Source: Peptostreptococcaceae bacterium
Lineage (GTDB): Bacteria > Bacillota > Clostridia > Peptostreptococcales > Filifactoraceae
Reading direction: 5' to 3'
Assembly (NCBI GenBank): GCA_030532905.1
Contig: JAUNKE010000022.1
Coordinates: 1 to 34,569, forward strand
Length of the DNA: 34,569 nt
The first letter of the stretch is position 1. Each line of letters starts with the position of its first letter. The notes beneath the pieces are model-generated. The model was not told the DNA's origin, did no database searches, and was given only the letters and a program-made list of their open reading frames with translations. The position numbers and the translations under genes are program-made. Positions 15,364 through 23,423 of this stretch are shown piece after piece.

Positions 15364-17097
15364 TCAGCCGACCCGTTCTTCTTCGCGGAATTGCATTTTG
15401 TAGAAGGAGGCATACAGTCCGTTTTTTTCCAAAAGCGACTGATGGGAGCCTTCTTCCACGATGCCGTCTTCGGTCAGCACGATGATTCGGTCGGCATTTT
15501 TGATGGTGGACAGTCGATGCGCGATGACCAGTGTCGTTCTGTCCTTCGACAATTCGTAGAGCGCATCCTGAACGAGTTTTTCGGATTCGTTGTCCAATGA
15601 AGAAGTCGCTTCGTCCAAAATCAAGATGCGCGGATTTTTTAAGAACACGCGCGCGATTGCCAAGCGCTGTTTTTGCCCGCCGGAGAGTTTGACGCCCCGC
15701 TCGCCGATGAAGGTGTTGAAGCCGAACTCCAGTTTTTCGATAAATTCCAGCGCATTTGCTCGCCGCGCCGCCTCGTAAATTTCGTCATCGGTCGCATCCA
15801 ATTTGGCATATAGGATATTATCTCTTACGGTGCCCGCAAAGAGAATGACATCCTGCTGAACGATGCCGATATTGTCTCTCAGTGAAGCCAATTTGATATT
15901 TTCGATATCGATATCGTCCACCTTAATCGTGCCCGAGCTGAGCGAATAAAAACGCGGAATCAGATTGAACAGCGTGGTTTTTCCCGCGCCGGACGGACCG
16001 ACGAGAGCCAGTTGTTCACCCGGAGCGACCGACAGGCTCAAATTCTCGATTACCTGCTTGTGCTCATCATACGAGAAGCTGATATTTTCAAATTCGATTT
16101 TGCCGCGAACATTCGACAGAGCGACCGCATTCGGCGCGTCCTCAATATCGGGCTGAATGTCCATCGTTTGACAAAAACGCTCAAAGCCCGTCATTCCTTT
16201 TTGGAAAAGTTCAATCAGAATCGCAAATCGACGAATCGGCGTCACCAAAATATTGACATAAAGCAAAAACCCGATGACATCTCCGTAGCGCGCCTTGTTG
16301 TTCAGAATGAGATAGCCTCCGTAAGCCAGGACGAGAAGGGAGATGAGATTTGCCAAAAACTCGACGCCCGTAAAATATTCCGCCATCGTCTTGTAGGCTT
16401 CTTCCTTCGTTTCTTTGAAGAATTGATTGCCGCGAGAGAATTTCTCGATTTCAAAATCCTCGTTGGCAAAGGCTTTGACAGCTCGAATTCCCGTAATGGA
16501 ATCGTCGATTTGTGAATTGACATCGGCGATTTTCTCACGCATCTTGCGGAAGGTTCGCTTCATACGCATATTTTTCGCTACCGTGAAAGCGATGAGAAAG
16601 GGCACGAGCAAAAATGTGACAAATGCCAGCTGAAAATTGATATAAAACATGACGATAAAGGAGCCGATAATCGTTGTAATTCCGATGAAAATATCTTCCG
16701 GTGCATGATGGGCGAACTCGGAAATATCGTTGAGGTCGTTGACGATTCCGGAGATGATTTTTCCTTTTCTCGTATTGTCAAAAAACTTGAAAGACAAGGT
16801 TTGAATATGCGTGAACAAATCGCGACGCATATCATGCTCGATACGGGTTCCCATAATATGTCCGTAATAATGGACGATATAGTTGGTTATAAATCGAATG
16901 ATATAAAAAACCAGCAAAAAAACGACGAGCTTGATAAAGAGCATCGCATCGCCCGCCGGAAGAACGGTATTCACCGCATAGCTGACGACCGCCGGAAAGA
17001 ATAAATCCATCAGCGCCGTTAAAAATGCGCAGCCAAAGTCAAGAAAAAAGAGCTTTTTGTGCGGCTTGTAAAAAGGAATCAGTCGTTTAATAAGCAT
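15364..17097 (-). CDS. ABC exporter, fused permease and ATPase
   Basis: A 577-aa half-transporter: an N-terminal six-helix exporter domain (about residues 15-310) and a C-terminal ATPase. Walker A is GPSGAGKTTLFNLIP, the Q-loop is GIVQQDVILF, the signature is LSGGQKQRLAIARVF, Walker B is ILILDEATSSLD and the H-loop is VIAHRLSTI. The sequence resembles MsbA/YknV-type multidrug or lipid exporters and should work as a homodimer. The start ATG 17097 follows GGGGTAATT, 2 bases after the upstream permease gene. It is the last gene of the darA-like/TSUP/ABC operon. The substrate cannot be inferred. Confidence 0.93.
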   Translation of the reverse strand: MLIKRLIPFYKPHKKLFFLDFGCAFLTALMDLFFPAVVSYAVNTVLPAGDAMLFIKLVVFLLVFYIIRFITNYIVHYYGHIMGTRIEHDMRRDLFTHIQTLSFKFFDNTRKGKIISGIVNDLNDISEFAHHAPEDIFIGITTIIGSFIVMFYINFQLAFVTFLLVPFLIAFTVAKNMRMKRTFRKMREKIADVNSQIDDSITGIRAVKAFANEDFEIEKFSRGNQFFKETKEEAYKTMAEYFTGVEFLANLISLLVLAYGGYLILNNKARYGDVIGFLLYVNILVTPIRRFAILIELFQKGMTGFERFCQTMDIQPDIEDAPNAVALSNVRGKIEFENISFSYDEHKQVIENLSLSVAPGEQLALVGPSGAGKTTLFNLIPRFYSLSSGTIKVDDIDIENIKLASLRDNIGIVQQDVILFAGTVRDNILYAKLDATDDEIYEAARRANALEFIEKLEFGFNTFIGERGVKLSGGQKQRLAIARVFLKNPRILILDEATSSLDNESEKLVQDALYELSKDRTTLVIAHRLSTIKNADRIIVLTEDGIVEEGSHQSLLEKNGLYASFYKMQFREEERVG

Positions 17098-17099
17098 AA

Positions 17100-17852
17100 T
17101 TACCCCACAAAATATTCTATGAACAGTTTGACGGATGCACCGAGAGACATCAGGATAAAGAGCGGCTTGATAATTTTGGAGCCGTTCTTTATGGAAGCTT
17201 TCGCGCCCAACCAGCCGCCGAGCATCATCGCCGCGGCAATCGGGACGGCATAATGAAAGAGCACTTTCCCGTTGATTGCGAAAACGACCAGTGAAGTCAG
17301 ATTGCTGATAAGATTCATCGGTTTGGCATTCGCATTGGCATGCAGAAAATCAAAACGAAAAAGCTTGGTAAAAGAAAATACCAAAAAAGTGCCTGCGCCG
17401 GGACCGAAAAAACCGTCATAAAAACTAATCACAAAAACCAAAAACATACCGAGAAGAATGGACTGCCTGCTTGCGCCTTCGTACGCATTTTCGCTGCCCA
17501 TCGATTTTGAAAATAAAGTGTAGATGCCCACCGCCAAAATCATGACCATGACCAGCGGAGTCAAAATTTTAGGTTCAATCAACAACACCGTATTTACACC
17601 GAGTACGGCGCCGACCAGAGCTATCGGAGCGAAATATCGAATCAGTTGAAAGTCGATTTTTTTCTCTTTGGCAAATTTCAGCGTCGAAATACTCGTGCCG
17701 CAGGACGATGCGAATTTATTCGTACCCAATGCAAAATGGCTCGGAATACCGGCGATGATATAAGCGGGCAGGCTGATTAAGCCGCCACCGCCTGCCACCG
17801 CATCGACAAAAGCCGCCACAAAACAGGCGAGCATTAAAAAGATAAGTTTCAT
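17100..17852 (-). CDS. TSUP (TauE/SafE) family membrane permease
   Basis: A 250-aa polytopic membrane protein of the sulfite exporter TauE/SafE family. The duplicated family motif is visible: DAVAGGGGLISLPAYIIAGIP near the N-terminus and DGFFGPGAGTFLVFSF in the second half, with ALGTNKFASSCGT between. About eight hydrophobic segments are present. Members export small sulfur-containing anions or related organic anions. I chose the ATG at 17852 because AGAGGTAAT precedes it; the longer frame would overlap the upstream gene and add a polar N-terminus. It sits 7 bases after the c-di-AMP receptor gene, which raises the possibility of nucleotide-linked control. Confidence 0.9.
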   Translation of the reverse strand: MKLIFLMLACFVAAFVDAVAGGGGLISLPAYIIAGIPSHFALGTNKFASSCGTSISTLKFAKEKKIDFQLIRYFAPIALVGAVLGVNTVLLIEPKILTPLVMVMILAVGIYTLFSKSMGSENAYEGASRQSILLGMFLVFVISFYDGFFGPGAGTFLVFSFTKLFRFDFLHANANAKPMNLISNLTSLVVFAINGKVLFHYAVPIAAAMMLGGWLGAKASIKNGSKIIKPLFILMSLGASVKLFIEYFVG

Positions 17853-17859
17853 ATTACCT

Positions 17860-18192
17860 CTAAATTTTGATAAATTGTTCCACATCGAGAACAAAAACCG
17901 TCGCACCGCCGACCGTTACTTCCAGCGGCAAGCCCATGTGAGGCCCCGCGGTAAAGAATTCGGATACCGGTGATACGACCAATTCATTTCTTGTGTGGCA
18001 GATTTCCCGAATATGCCCGAGAAGCTCATTCAATCGTTCCTCATCGACCCCCATCAGCAATGTTGCATTTTCCGCACGAAGAAAACCTCCGCTGGTGGAC
18101 AGTTTCGTCACCCGAAAATCATTTTCGATTAAAGCATTTCTCAATTTATGCACATCATCATTGTGAATGATGGCGATTACTAATTTCATCAT
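17860..18192 (-). CDS. darA: Cyclic-di-AMP receptor, PII-like (DarA/PstA family)
   Basis: A 110-aa PII-like signal protein of the DUF970 family. The sequence MKLVIAIIHNDDVHKLRNAL, then FRVTKLSTSGGFLRAENATL and GGATVFVLDVEQF is characteristic of DarA/PstA c-di-AMP receptors, including the Thr-Lys-Leu-Ser-Thr-Ser-Gly-Gly-Phe loop that contacts the ligand. Two adjacent ATG codons (18190-18192 and 18187-18189 on the complement) share the GGGAGGTTACC ribosome binding site; the second is equally good. It is the first gene of a minus-strand operon with a TSUP permease and an ABC exporter. The symbol is given by family resemblance. Confidence 0.9.
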   Translation of the reverse strand: MMKLVIAIIHNDDVHKLRNALIENDFRVTKLSTSGGFLRAENATLLMGVDEERLNELLGHIREICHTRNELVVSPVSEFFTAGPHMGLPLEVTVGGATVFVLDVEQFIKI

Positions 18193-18226
18193 GGTAACCT
18201 CCCATTAACCAATTATTCTTACTTTG

Positions 18227-18232
18227 ATTATA
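18227..18232 (-). promoter_or_regulatory. Extended -10 promoter of the darA-like operon
   Basis: On the minus strand, TGTGG is followed by a perfect TATAAT, 35 bases upstream of the start codon. There is no convincing -35, but the TGn extension compensates. Confidence 0.55.
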
Positions 18233-18391
18233 CCACAAAAAGTCGGATAAAACTCGCGGTAAAAAAGAATGCCCTTCGCAAAATGCAGATTTTATCGTTT
18301 GATATTTTACCAAGCGACAAAAAATAAAGTCGGCGAGCGGGTTGGCAATCGGAATCACAGCGTTTTACCTTTTAGTCAGAACGCAAAAAGT

Positions 18392-18478
18392 ATTTTTTCT
18401 CTACCGTTTAGCAGGTTTTCGTGTAAAAATTCGATTGAATCTTTTCGTTTTCCATTTATAAAAAAGTAGAGAAAAAAT
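18392..18478. repeat. Perfect 13-bp inverted repeat
   Basis: ATTTTTTCTCTAC (18392-18404) and GTAGAGAAAAAAT (18466-18478) flank 61 bases of AT-rich sequence. It could be a long weak hairpin, the termini of a very small element, or a binding site. No T run or gene end suggests a terminator. Confidence 0.5.
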
Positions 18479-18599
18479 GAATTCGTAAAAATTTTTGCGG
18501 TCAAAAAGTAAAATCTTCCAATATAAATCAAGCTCGACACATTGAAATAAAGTGGTCAATCGGAGTGTAAATTTCTTAGTACAAATTCCTGAAAACATA

Positions 18600-18628
18600 T
18601 TGACATTTTGCGCAACTTCATATAATAT
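18600..18628 (+). promoter_or_regulatory. Promoter of metK
   Basis: A consensus TTGACA (18600-18605) precedes overlapping -10 candidates: TATAAT (18621-18626, 15-base spacer) and TAATAT (18623-18628, 17-base spacer). Either puts the start about 20-30 bases before the riboswitch. Confidence 0.65.
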
Positions 18629-18657
18629 ACTAAACGGAAACTAAATAATTCTTGATG

Positions 18658-18756
18658 CCTTATCAAGAGAGGTGGAGGGACTGGCCCGATGATACCCGGC
18701 AACCGCATTGAATGTATGGTGCTAATTCCTGCGAAGTATTACTTTGGCAGATGAGG
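18658..18756 (+). promoter_or_regulatory. SAM-I (S-box) riboswitch
   Basis: The conserved S-box core is present: AAGAGAGGTGGAGGGACTGG, then CCCGATGATACCCGGCAACC and GGTGCTAATTCCTGC. Helix P1 is CCTTATC (18658-18664) with GATGAGG (18750-18756). It binds S-adenosylmethionine, stabilising P1 and letting the downstream terminator form. An expression platform follows at 18772, and metK follows that, so SAM represses its own synthetase. Confidence 0.97.
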
Positions 18757-18771
18757 TGAAATTGTAAATAC

Positions 18772-18803
18772 AATCCTCTTTGCTTATGTAAGGAGGATTT
18801 TTT
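18772..18803 (+). terminator. Riboswitch-controlled terminator before metK
   Basis: AATCCTCTTT pairs with AAGGAGGATT (one G-U), followed by TTTTTT. The upstream GATGAGGTGAAATTGTA can compete as part of the antiterminator. Confidence 0.9.
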
Positions 18804-18842
18804 ATGCTATGAAGCCAGTCAGTTTTTTATAGGAGGAATGAA

Positions 18843-20036
18843 TTGAAAAGACTTTTTACATCGGAGTCCGTTACAGAGGGACATCCGGACAAAATTTGTG
18901 ACCAAGTGTCCGATGCGATTTTGGATGCGATTTTTGAAAAAGACCCGAATGCCCGTGTAGCTTGCGAGACGGCGGTAACTACCGGTATGGTGCTTGTGAT
19001 GGGTGAGGTTTCAACTACAACTTATGTAGATATTCAGTCCATCGTTCGTAAGACGGTGGATGAAATCGGATACAACCGAGGAAAATTCGGATTTGATGCC
19101 GACACTTGCAATGTGCTCAACGCGATTCATGAGCAGAGTGCGGATATTGCGCTCGGTGTGGATAATGCGCTGGAGAACAAATTGGGTCAAATGGAAAACG
19201 GCAATATTGAAAAAGTCGGCGCGGGCGATCAGGGAATCATGTTCGGTTTCGCTTGTGATGAGACGCCGGAGTTGATGCCGCTTCCGATTTCTTTGGCACA
19301 CAAATTGGCGAGAAGATTGGCTCAGGTTCGTAAGGATAAAATCGTTGACTATCTCAGACCGGACGGAAAGACTCAGGTGACCGTGGAATATGACGACAAC
19401 GGACCGAAGCGAATCGACACGATTCTGATTTCGACACAGCATGCGGAAAGTGCAACCAATGAGCAAATCAAAAAGGATTTGATGGAGCATGTCATCAAAC
19501 CGATTATCGATGAAAAATTATTGGACGCGGATACGAGATATTTGGTGAATCCGACCGGACGATTTGTAATCGGCGGACCGCATGGTGATGCGGGTTTGAC
19601 CGGAAGAAAGATTATCGTGGACACTTACGGCGGATATTCCCGTCACGGCGGCGGCGCATTCTCCGGAAAAGACCCTACAAAAGTTGACCGCTCGGCAGCG
19701 TATGCGGCGAGATGGGTTGCCAAGAATATCGTGGCGGCGGGTCTTGCGAAGAAATGTGAATTGCAGCTCGCGTATGCTATCGGTGTTGCGGAGCCCGTGT
19801 CGATTTTGGTCGATACTTTCGGCACCGGCATCGTAAGCGACGATGTGATTGTGGAAATCGTCAAAGAGAATTTTGACTTGAGACCGGGAGCGATTATTCG
19901 TGACCTTGATTTGAGAAGACCGATTTACAAAGCGACAGCGGCTTACGGTCATTTCGGACGAGAGGATATCGATGCGCCATGGGAAAAAACAAATAAGGTG
20001 GACGCAATCAAAGCGAGCCTTGCCAAGAGAAAATAA
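18843..20036 (+). CDS. metK: S-adenosylmethionine synthetase
   Basis: A 397-aa cytoplasmic enzyme that makes SAM from methionine and ATP, of normal length. Signatures are [17 protein letters not shown] at the N-terminus (ATP/Mg-binding His and Asp), the hexapeptide GAGDQG with IMFGFA, and the P-loop-like [19 protein letters not shown]. Translation starts with TTG at 18843: AGGAGG (18831-18836) lies 6 bases before it, and the ATG at 18838 runs immediately into a stop in another frame. Expression is controlled by the SAM-I riboswitch directly upstream. A strong terminator at 20043 makes the gene monocistronic. Confidence 0.98.
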   Translation: MKRLFTSESVTEGHPDKICDQVSDAILDAIFEKDPNARVACETAVTTGMVLVMGEVSTTTYVDIQSIVRKTVDEIGYNRGKFGFDADTCNVLNAIHEQSADIALGVDNALENKLGQMENGNIEKVGAGDQGIMFGFACDETPELMPLPISLAHKLARRLAQVRKDKIVDYLRPDGKTQVTVEYDDNGPKRIDTILISTQHAESATNEQIKKDLMEHVIKPIIDEKLLDADTRYLVNPTGRFVIGGPHGDAGLTGRKIIVDTYGGYSRHGGGAFSGKDPTKVDRSAAYAARWVAKNIVAAGLAKKCELQLAYAIGVAEPVSILVDTFGTGIVSDDVIVEIVKENFDLRPGAIIRDLDLRRPIYKATAAYGHFGREDIDAPWEKTNKVDAIKASLAKRK

Positions 20037-20042
20037 CATCGG

Positions 20043-20071
20043 AGCAGATTTCGACATGAAATCTGCTTTTT
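20043..20071 (+). terminator. Terminator of metK
   Basis: AGCAGATTTC-GACAT-GAAATCTGCT is a perfect 10-bp hairpin followed by a T run. Confidence 0.92.
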
Positions 20072-20188
20072 CCATAAGGAATCTTTCTTATGCGTAGAAT
20101 TTTTTCGGGGGTTTTCATAAGAATTCGCAAGGAAAATGTCACCGAAAAATTTTGAGACGAACAATATAAAGGAAAGGATACAAAAATT

Positions 20189-20217
20189 TTGTTTTTTTAT
20201 CCGTATTGTGATAAAAT
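20189..20217 (+). promoter_or_regulatory. Promoter of the glutaredoxin-like gene
   Basis: TTGTTT (20189-20194), 17 bases, TAAAAT (20212-20217) with a TGA extension before the -10 box. It lies about 30 bases upstream of the start codon. Confidence 0.5.
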
Positions 20218-20248
20218 GTCGTAAAGAATAATAACTAAGGAGTAAAAG

Positions 20249-20506
20249 ATGAAAAAACCAGTTGTTTACGGGACACCGATTTGTCCTGATTGTGCACCGA
20301 TTCGCGAATATTTGGATTCCAAAGGATTTGAGTATGATTATGTGGATATCACCGAGCATATTATGAATCTCAAAGAATTTTTGGCAATTCGTGATGCCCG
20401 CAGCGAATTTGACAATATTCGTGCGAACAAATATGTAGGAATTCCCGTTCTTGTGATGGATGATAAAATTTATTTTTACGAAGAGATCCAAGAACTGATT
20501 AAGTAA
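20249..20506 (+). CDS. Glutaredoxin-like thioredoxin-fold protein
   Basis: An 85-aa single-domain redox protein. The active-site motif is CPDC near the N-terminus (VVYGTPICPDCAPIREYLDS, C12 and C15). The conserved cis-proline region is YVGIPVLVMDD (about residues 67-77). Acidic CPDC variants in place of CPYC occur in small glutaredoxin-like proteins of anaerobes. It starts behind AAGGAGTAAAAG. Its stop overlaps the next start (TAATG), so the DUF362 ferredoxin protein is translationally coupled and may be a redox partner. The substrate is unknown. Confidence 0.85.
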   Translation: MKKPVVYGTPICPDCAPIREYLDSKGFEYDYVDITEHIMNLKEFLAIRDARSEFDNIRANKYVGIPVLVMDDKIYFYEEIQELIK

Positions 20507-21687
20507 TGGCAACCGTAATTGTAAAACATAATGCCGACTATCACTATCCGTCGGTCAAGGCATCCATCGACAGAATATTGGACGAGCTGGGTGCGGATGG
20601 AATGATTCGGACGGGACAGAAAGTGTTTCTCAAAGCGAATCTTTTATCCAAAAAGCAGCCGGAGGATGTCGTGACGACTCATCCGAATGTCGTTCGCGCG
20701 GTGGCGGAATATGTGATTGCGCTCGGTGCGCAGGCGATTATCGGGGATTCTCCGGGCGGGCCTTTTACCGAATCGGCGCTCAGAGGAATCTACCAATCGA
20801 CCGGTATGCACGAAGCGGCGCTGCTTTCGGGTGCGGAGCTAAACTTTAATACGGATTCGGTCGAAGTAAAGCTGGAAGAACACAAGGCGCTTGAGCGAAT
20901 CGAGATGGTCAAAGCAATTTTGGATGCGGATGTGGTCATCAATTTGGCAAAACTCAAAACCCATGTGATGATGACCTATACCGGTGCGGTCAAAAATTTG
21001 TACGGTACGATTGCCGGTCTGACGAAGGCGGCGTACCACATGAAGTTGCAGGAGCCGCAGCCTTTTGCAAATCATCTGATTGACATTTGTCAAAAAGTGA
21101 AGCCGCAAATCAACATCATCGACGGCATTGAAGCGATGGAAGGCGACGGGCCGAGCAACGGCGACAAGCGGGAATTGGGTTACCTGCTGGCGAGCAAGAA
21201 TCCTTATGCGCTCGATTATGTTGCCTGCATTATGGCGGGCATCGACACCGAGGCGGTTGCGACCCATGTCGAAGCGCGGAAACGAAAAATTTTACAGCCT
21301 GAGAACATTTTTGTCGAGATGGATGAAGAAGAGCTGAGCATTTCGGAATTTGAAGATAAAATCAAATGGCTGGACATCAAGCCGTTCAAAAGACCGGTTC
21401 CGCAGAGCGTCAATTTTTTGCATGGCAAAGTGCCGAAGTTTTTGGAAGATTTTTTGGTGAAACAGACAAAATCCAAGCCGATTTTTGTAAAAGAGCGATG
21501 CATCGGTTGCGGAAAATGTGCGCAGAGCTGTCCGGCGCAAATTATTTCGATACGAAATCGAAAAGCGCAGGCGGAGCTGAAGAATTGCATCAGTTGTTTT
21601 TGTTGCCACGAAATGTGTCCGGTGGATGCGATTGAAATTCATGTGCCTTTTTTGGCAAGAGTGATTTTCGGTGAGAAAAAAAGATAG
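20506..21687 (+). CDS. DUF362 protein with two [4Fe-4S] ferredoxin motifs
   Basis: A 393-aa protein: an N-terminal DUF362 domain (about 1-315; KVFLKANLLSKKQPEDVVTT, IIGDSPGGPF, INLAKLKTHVMMTYTGAVKN, INIIDGIEAMEGDGPSNGD) and a C-terminal bacterial ferredoxin domain. The cluster ligands are C332-C335-C338-C342 and C361-C364-C367-C371, with an additional C366 beside the second set. The family is widespread in anaerobes, and its biochemical role is not established as far as I know. The start ATG overlaps the glutaredoxin stop by one base. The pairing suggests an electron-transfer or iron-sulfur function, which is inference. Confidence 0.88.
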   Translation: MATVIVKHNADYHYPSVKASIDRILDELGADGMIRTGQKVFLKANLLSKKQPEDVVTTHPNVVRAVAEYVIALGAQAIIGDSPGGPFTESALRGIYQSTGMHEAALLSGAELNFNTDSVEVKLEEHKALERIEMVKAILDADVVINLAKLKTHVMMTYTGAVKNLYGTIAGLTKAAYHMKLQEPQPFANHLIDICQKVKPQINIIDGIEAMEGDGPSNGDKRELGYLLASKNPYALDYVACIMAGIDTEAVATHVEARKRKILQPENIFVEMDEEELSISEFEDKIKWLDIKPFKRPVPQSVNFLHGKVPKFLEDFLVKQTKSKPIFVKERCIGCGKCAQSCPAQIISIRNRKAQAELKNCISCFCCHEMCPVDAIEIHVPFLARVIFGEKKR

Positions 21688-21791
21688 CGTTCGACACTCA
21701 AAAGTTGAGTGCAACGCATACGCAAATCCAAGCGATGGAGCATGCCCCGCTCCTTGATGAAGGGGTTTTCGAAAGAGATTTGGAGGAAAAA

Positions 21792-22709
21792 ATGGAAGAC
21801 AGTGACAGTCCGTACAATTCGTACTTAAAAACTATTTTCAAAACGATGGCGGAATTTATATTCGATACCAAGCTGGGCATCGTGCCGGGGGGATGGCTTA
21901 CTTCGAGAAAAATTAAGAATGACGAAGGGGAAGAATCCGCGAAGGAAGAATTTATCAGCATCTTGGAAGAAGATGAGCAGATGAAATCCATCGTCAACGA
22001 ATTTGAGCGAAGTGCCATCACGAATATTTTGCGTCTGGACGAGGTTCGGGCGAAAGATGTGATGATACCGAGAACATCGGCTTTTGCGGTGGATATCAAT
22101 GACGAAATCACCGAGATTTTGGACAAAATCATTGAAGAAAGATACTCGCGTGTGCCCGTATATGACAAGGATATTGACAATATTATCGGCGTGATTCATG
22201 TCAAAGACCTCTTTGCACAGGTGCGTAAAGGAACTCTGGAGCAGGTGAATCTGCGAGGGTTGCTTCGTGAGCCTTATTTCGTGCATGAATACAAGCCGGT
22301 GGATAAATTGCTTATCGAGATGCAGCGTGACCGAACGCATATGGGGCTTATTATCGACGAATACGGCGGTTTCAGCGGTCTGCTTACGATTGAAGATATT
22401 TTGGAAGAGATTGTCGGAGAGATTGACGACGAAGATGACGAACCGGAAGAAGAAAAACTGATTCGAAAAATTTCGGACACCACCTATCGAGTGGACGGCT
22501 TGGTCAGCATTGACGAGCTCAATGAGGAATTGGATATCGAATTGCCGACGGAAATTACCGAGACGGTGGGCGCTTTGTTATTGGGCGAGCTTGGAAAAAT
22601 TCCGACCAGCGACAAGGACAAATCTTCCGCGATATTCGGCAATATCGAGCTGAAAGCCGTTAAGGTCAGCGACAAAAGAATTATGGACTTGCTACTGAAA
22701 ATCAAATAA
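21792..22709 (+). CDS. CorC/HlyC-like CBS-domain protein
   Basis: A 305-aa soluble protein with a CBS pair and a C-terminal CorC_HlyC domain. The CBS region opens with VRAKDVMIPRTSAFAVDI and YSRVPVYDKDIDNIIGVIHV, with HMGLIIDEYGGFSGLLTIED in the second CBS unit. The tail has YRVDGLVSIDELNEEL and TVGALLLGELG, typical of the CorC domain. The N-terminal DUF21 membrane domain of the longer CNNM-type relatives is absent, as in E. coli YbeX. I chose ATG 21792 because TTGGAGGAAAAA lies just before it; the frame extends back to a TTG at 21705 without a ribosome binding site. A role in divalent-cation or envelope homeostasis is only a family suggestion. Confidence 0.88.
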   Translation: MEDSDSPYNSYLKTIFKTMAEFIFDTKLGIVPGGWLTSRKIKNDEGEESAKEEFISILEEDEQMKSIVNEFERSAITNILRLDEVRAKDVMIPRTSAFAVDINDEITEILDKIIEERYSRVPVYDKDIDNIIGVIHVKDLFAQVRKGTLEQVNLRGLLREPYFVHEYKPVDKLLIEMQRDRTHMGLIIDEYGGFSGLLTIEDILEEIVGEIDDEDDEPEEEKLIRKISDTTYRVDGLVSIDELNEELDIELPTEITETVGALLLGELGKIPTSDKDKSSAIFGNIELKAVKVSDKRIMDLLLKIK

Positions 22710-22718
22710 ATGAAAGTG

Positions 22719-22753
22719 AAACCTCCGACGCGGATAACCGATTCGGAGGTTTT
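22719..22753 (+). terminator. Terminator of the CorC-like gene
   Basis: AAACCTCCGA (22719-22728) pairs with TCGGAGGTTT (22743-22752). The T run after it is short (TTTTG). Confidence 0.75.
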
Positions 22754-23052
22754 GCGCCGGAAAGCAAAATTTTTCAGAGATGGAAATAACAATCATATTG
22801 AAAATGTCCGGTCAATTCAACATCCGAATTGGTGACAACCATTCTTTCTAATGGAGCTTGTATAAAATGGCTTGAAAAATCCAAATCCGAAAATTAGATT
22901 CCGGATGCCGTGTGGAAAATACAAAGATACCATGCCAAATCGGATAGTAAAGTTTAATTTCAAAATCGGGATATTTCAAACTACGATTTTGAATAACTAA
23001 AATTTTCCACATTAAAACACAAATTTTCTGTTTATTATTTTCGCGAAGGTGG
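22754..23052. other. Intergenic stretch without a recognisable gene
   Basis: AT-rich sequence with scattered short dyads (for example AATTC/GAATT near 22815-22830). At about 22986 it shares ATTTTGAATAACT with the reverse complement of the sequence just after the structured element at 24141. The minus-strand frame over 22848-23168 has no family resemblance and no good ribosome binding site. Confidence 0.45.
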
Positions 23053-23058
23053 TATAAT
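23053..23058 (+). promoter_or_regulatory. Extended -10 promoter of the peroxiredoxin leader
   Basis: GGTGG is followed by a perfect TATAAT with a TGn extension. The predicted start is near 23065, leaving a leader of about 360 bases before the peroxiredoxin start codon. There is no clear -35. Confidence 0.55.
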
Positions 23059-23092
23059 ATAGATAAGTAAAGTTGACATAGATTGTTCACCG

Positions 23093-23423
23093 TCGCTTTC
23101 GGATTCGAAATCGGATACCGAGCATAAGCGATGAACCGAAGGAAACTTCGGATTATGGTTTGTTTCAAGCGAAATGCTTGAAGTGATTTGTGACTTTATG
23201 ACTCGTTTTTGTGAAAGGAGTGAGTCCACCAAAAGCGTAACGGAGAGTGCTGATAAGGATTAAAAGATTCCGCGAAAGAATGCTTGGTGTTAAACACAAC
23301 AAGCGGAACTTGATTTCAAAATTCATTTTTGAGAAAGGTTCTTTAAGAAATATTTTTCGAACGGCTTTCAAGGAATCAAAAAGAGAAATCTTTCATCAGC
23401 CTAAGAAAAATAACTTGAAAGGG
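23093..23423 (+). ncRNA. Structured leader RNA upstream of the peroxiredoxin
   Basis: Three consecutive hairpins follow the promoter. TCGCTT/AAGCGA encloses TCGG/CCGA (23093-23131). CCGAAG-GAAA-CTTCGG has a GNRA tetraloop (23136-23151). TTCAAGC-GAAAT-GCTTGAA is a perfect 7-bp stem (23164-23182). A further CTTGGTGT/ACACAACAAG hairpin lies at about 23283-23303. A 27-base direct repeat (23212-23238 and 23416-23442) brackets the second half. I do not recognise a known riboswitch class. Confidence 0.4.

Larger units (their letters stand above)
18193..18657. other. Intergenic region between the divergent darA-like and metK genes
   Basis: An AT-rich stretch with a minus-strand extended -10 (18227-18232), a perfect 13-bp inverted repeat (18392-18478) and the metK promoter (18600-18628). 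The short frames here lack ribosome binding sites and family resemblance, so I call no gene. Confidence 0.55.

Noticed and set aside
18269..18598. Short frames on both strands in the darA-metK gap
   Set aside because: No initiation signals, no family resemblance and overlapping on opposite strands.
22848..23168. 106-codon minus-strand frame upstream of bcp
   Set aside because: It runs through the bcp promoter and leader hairpins, with no ribosome binding site and no known family.
23247..23423. N-terminal extension of the peroxiredoxin
   Set aside because: The 59 extra residues are basic and low in complexity, lack a signal or membrane helix, start at GTG or ATG without a good ribosome binding site, and are absent from the Bcp family. 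I kept this open in the findings.
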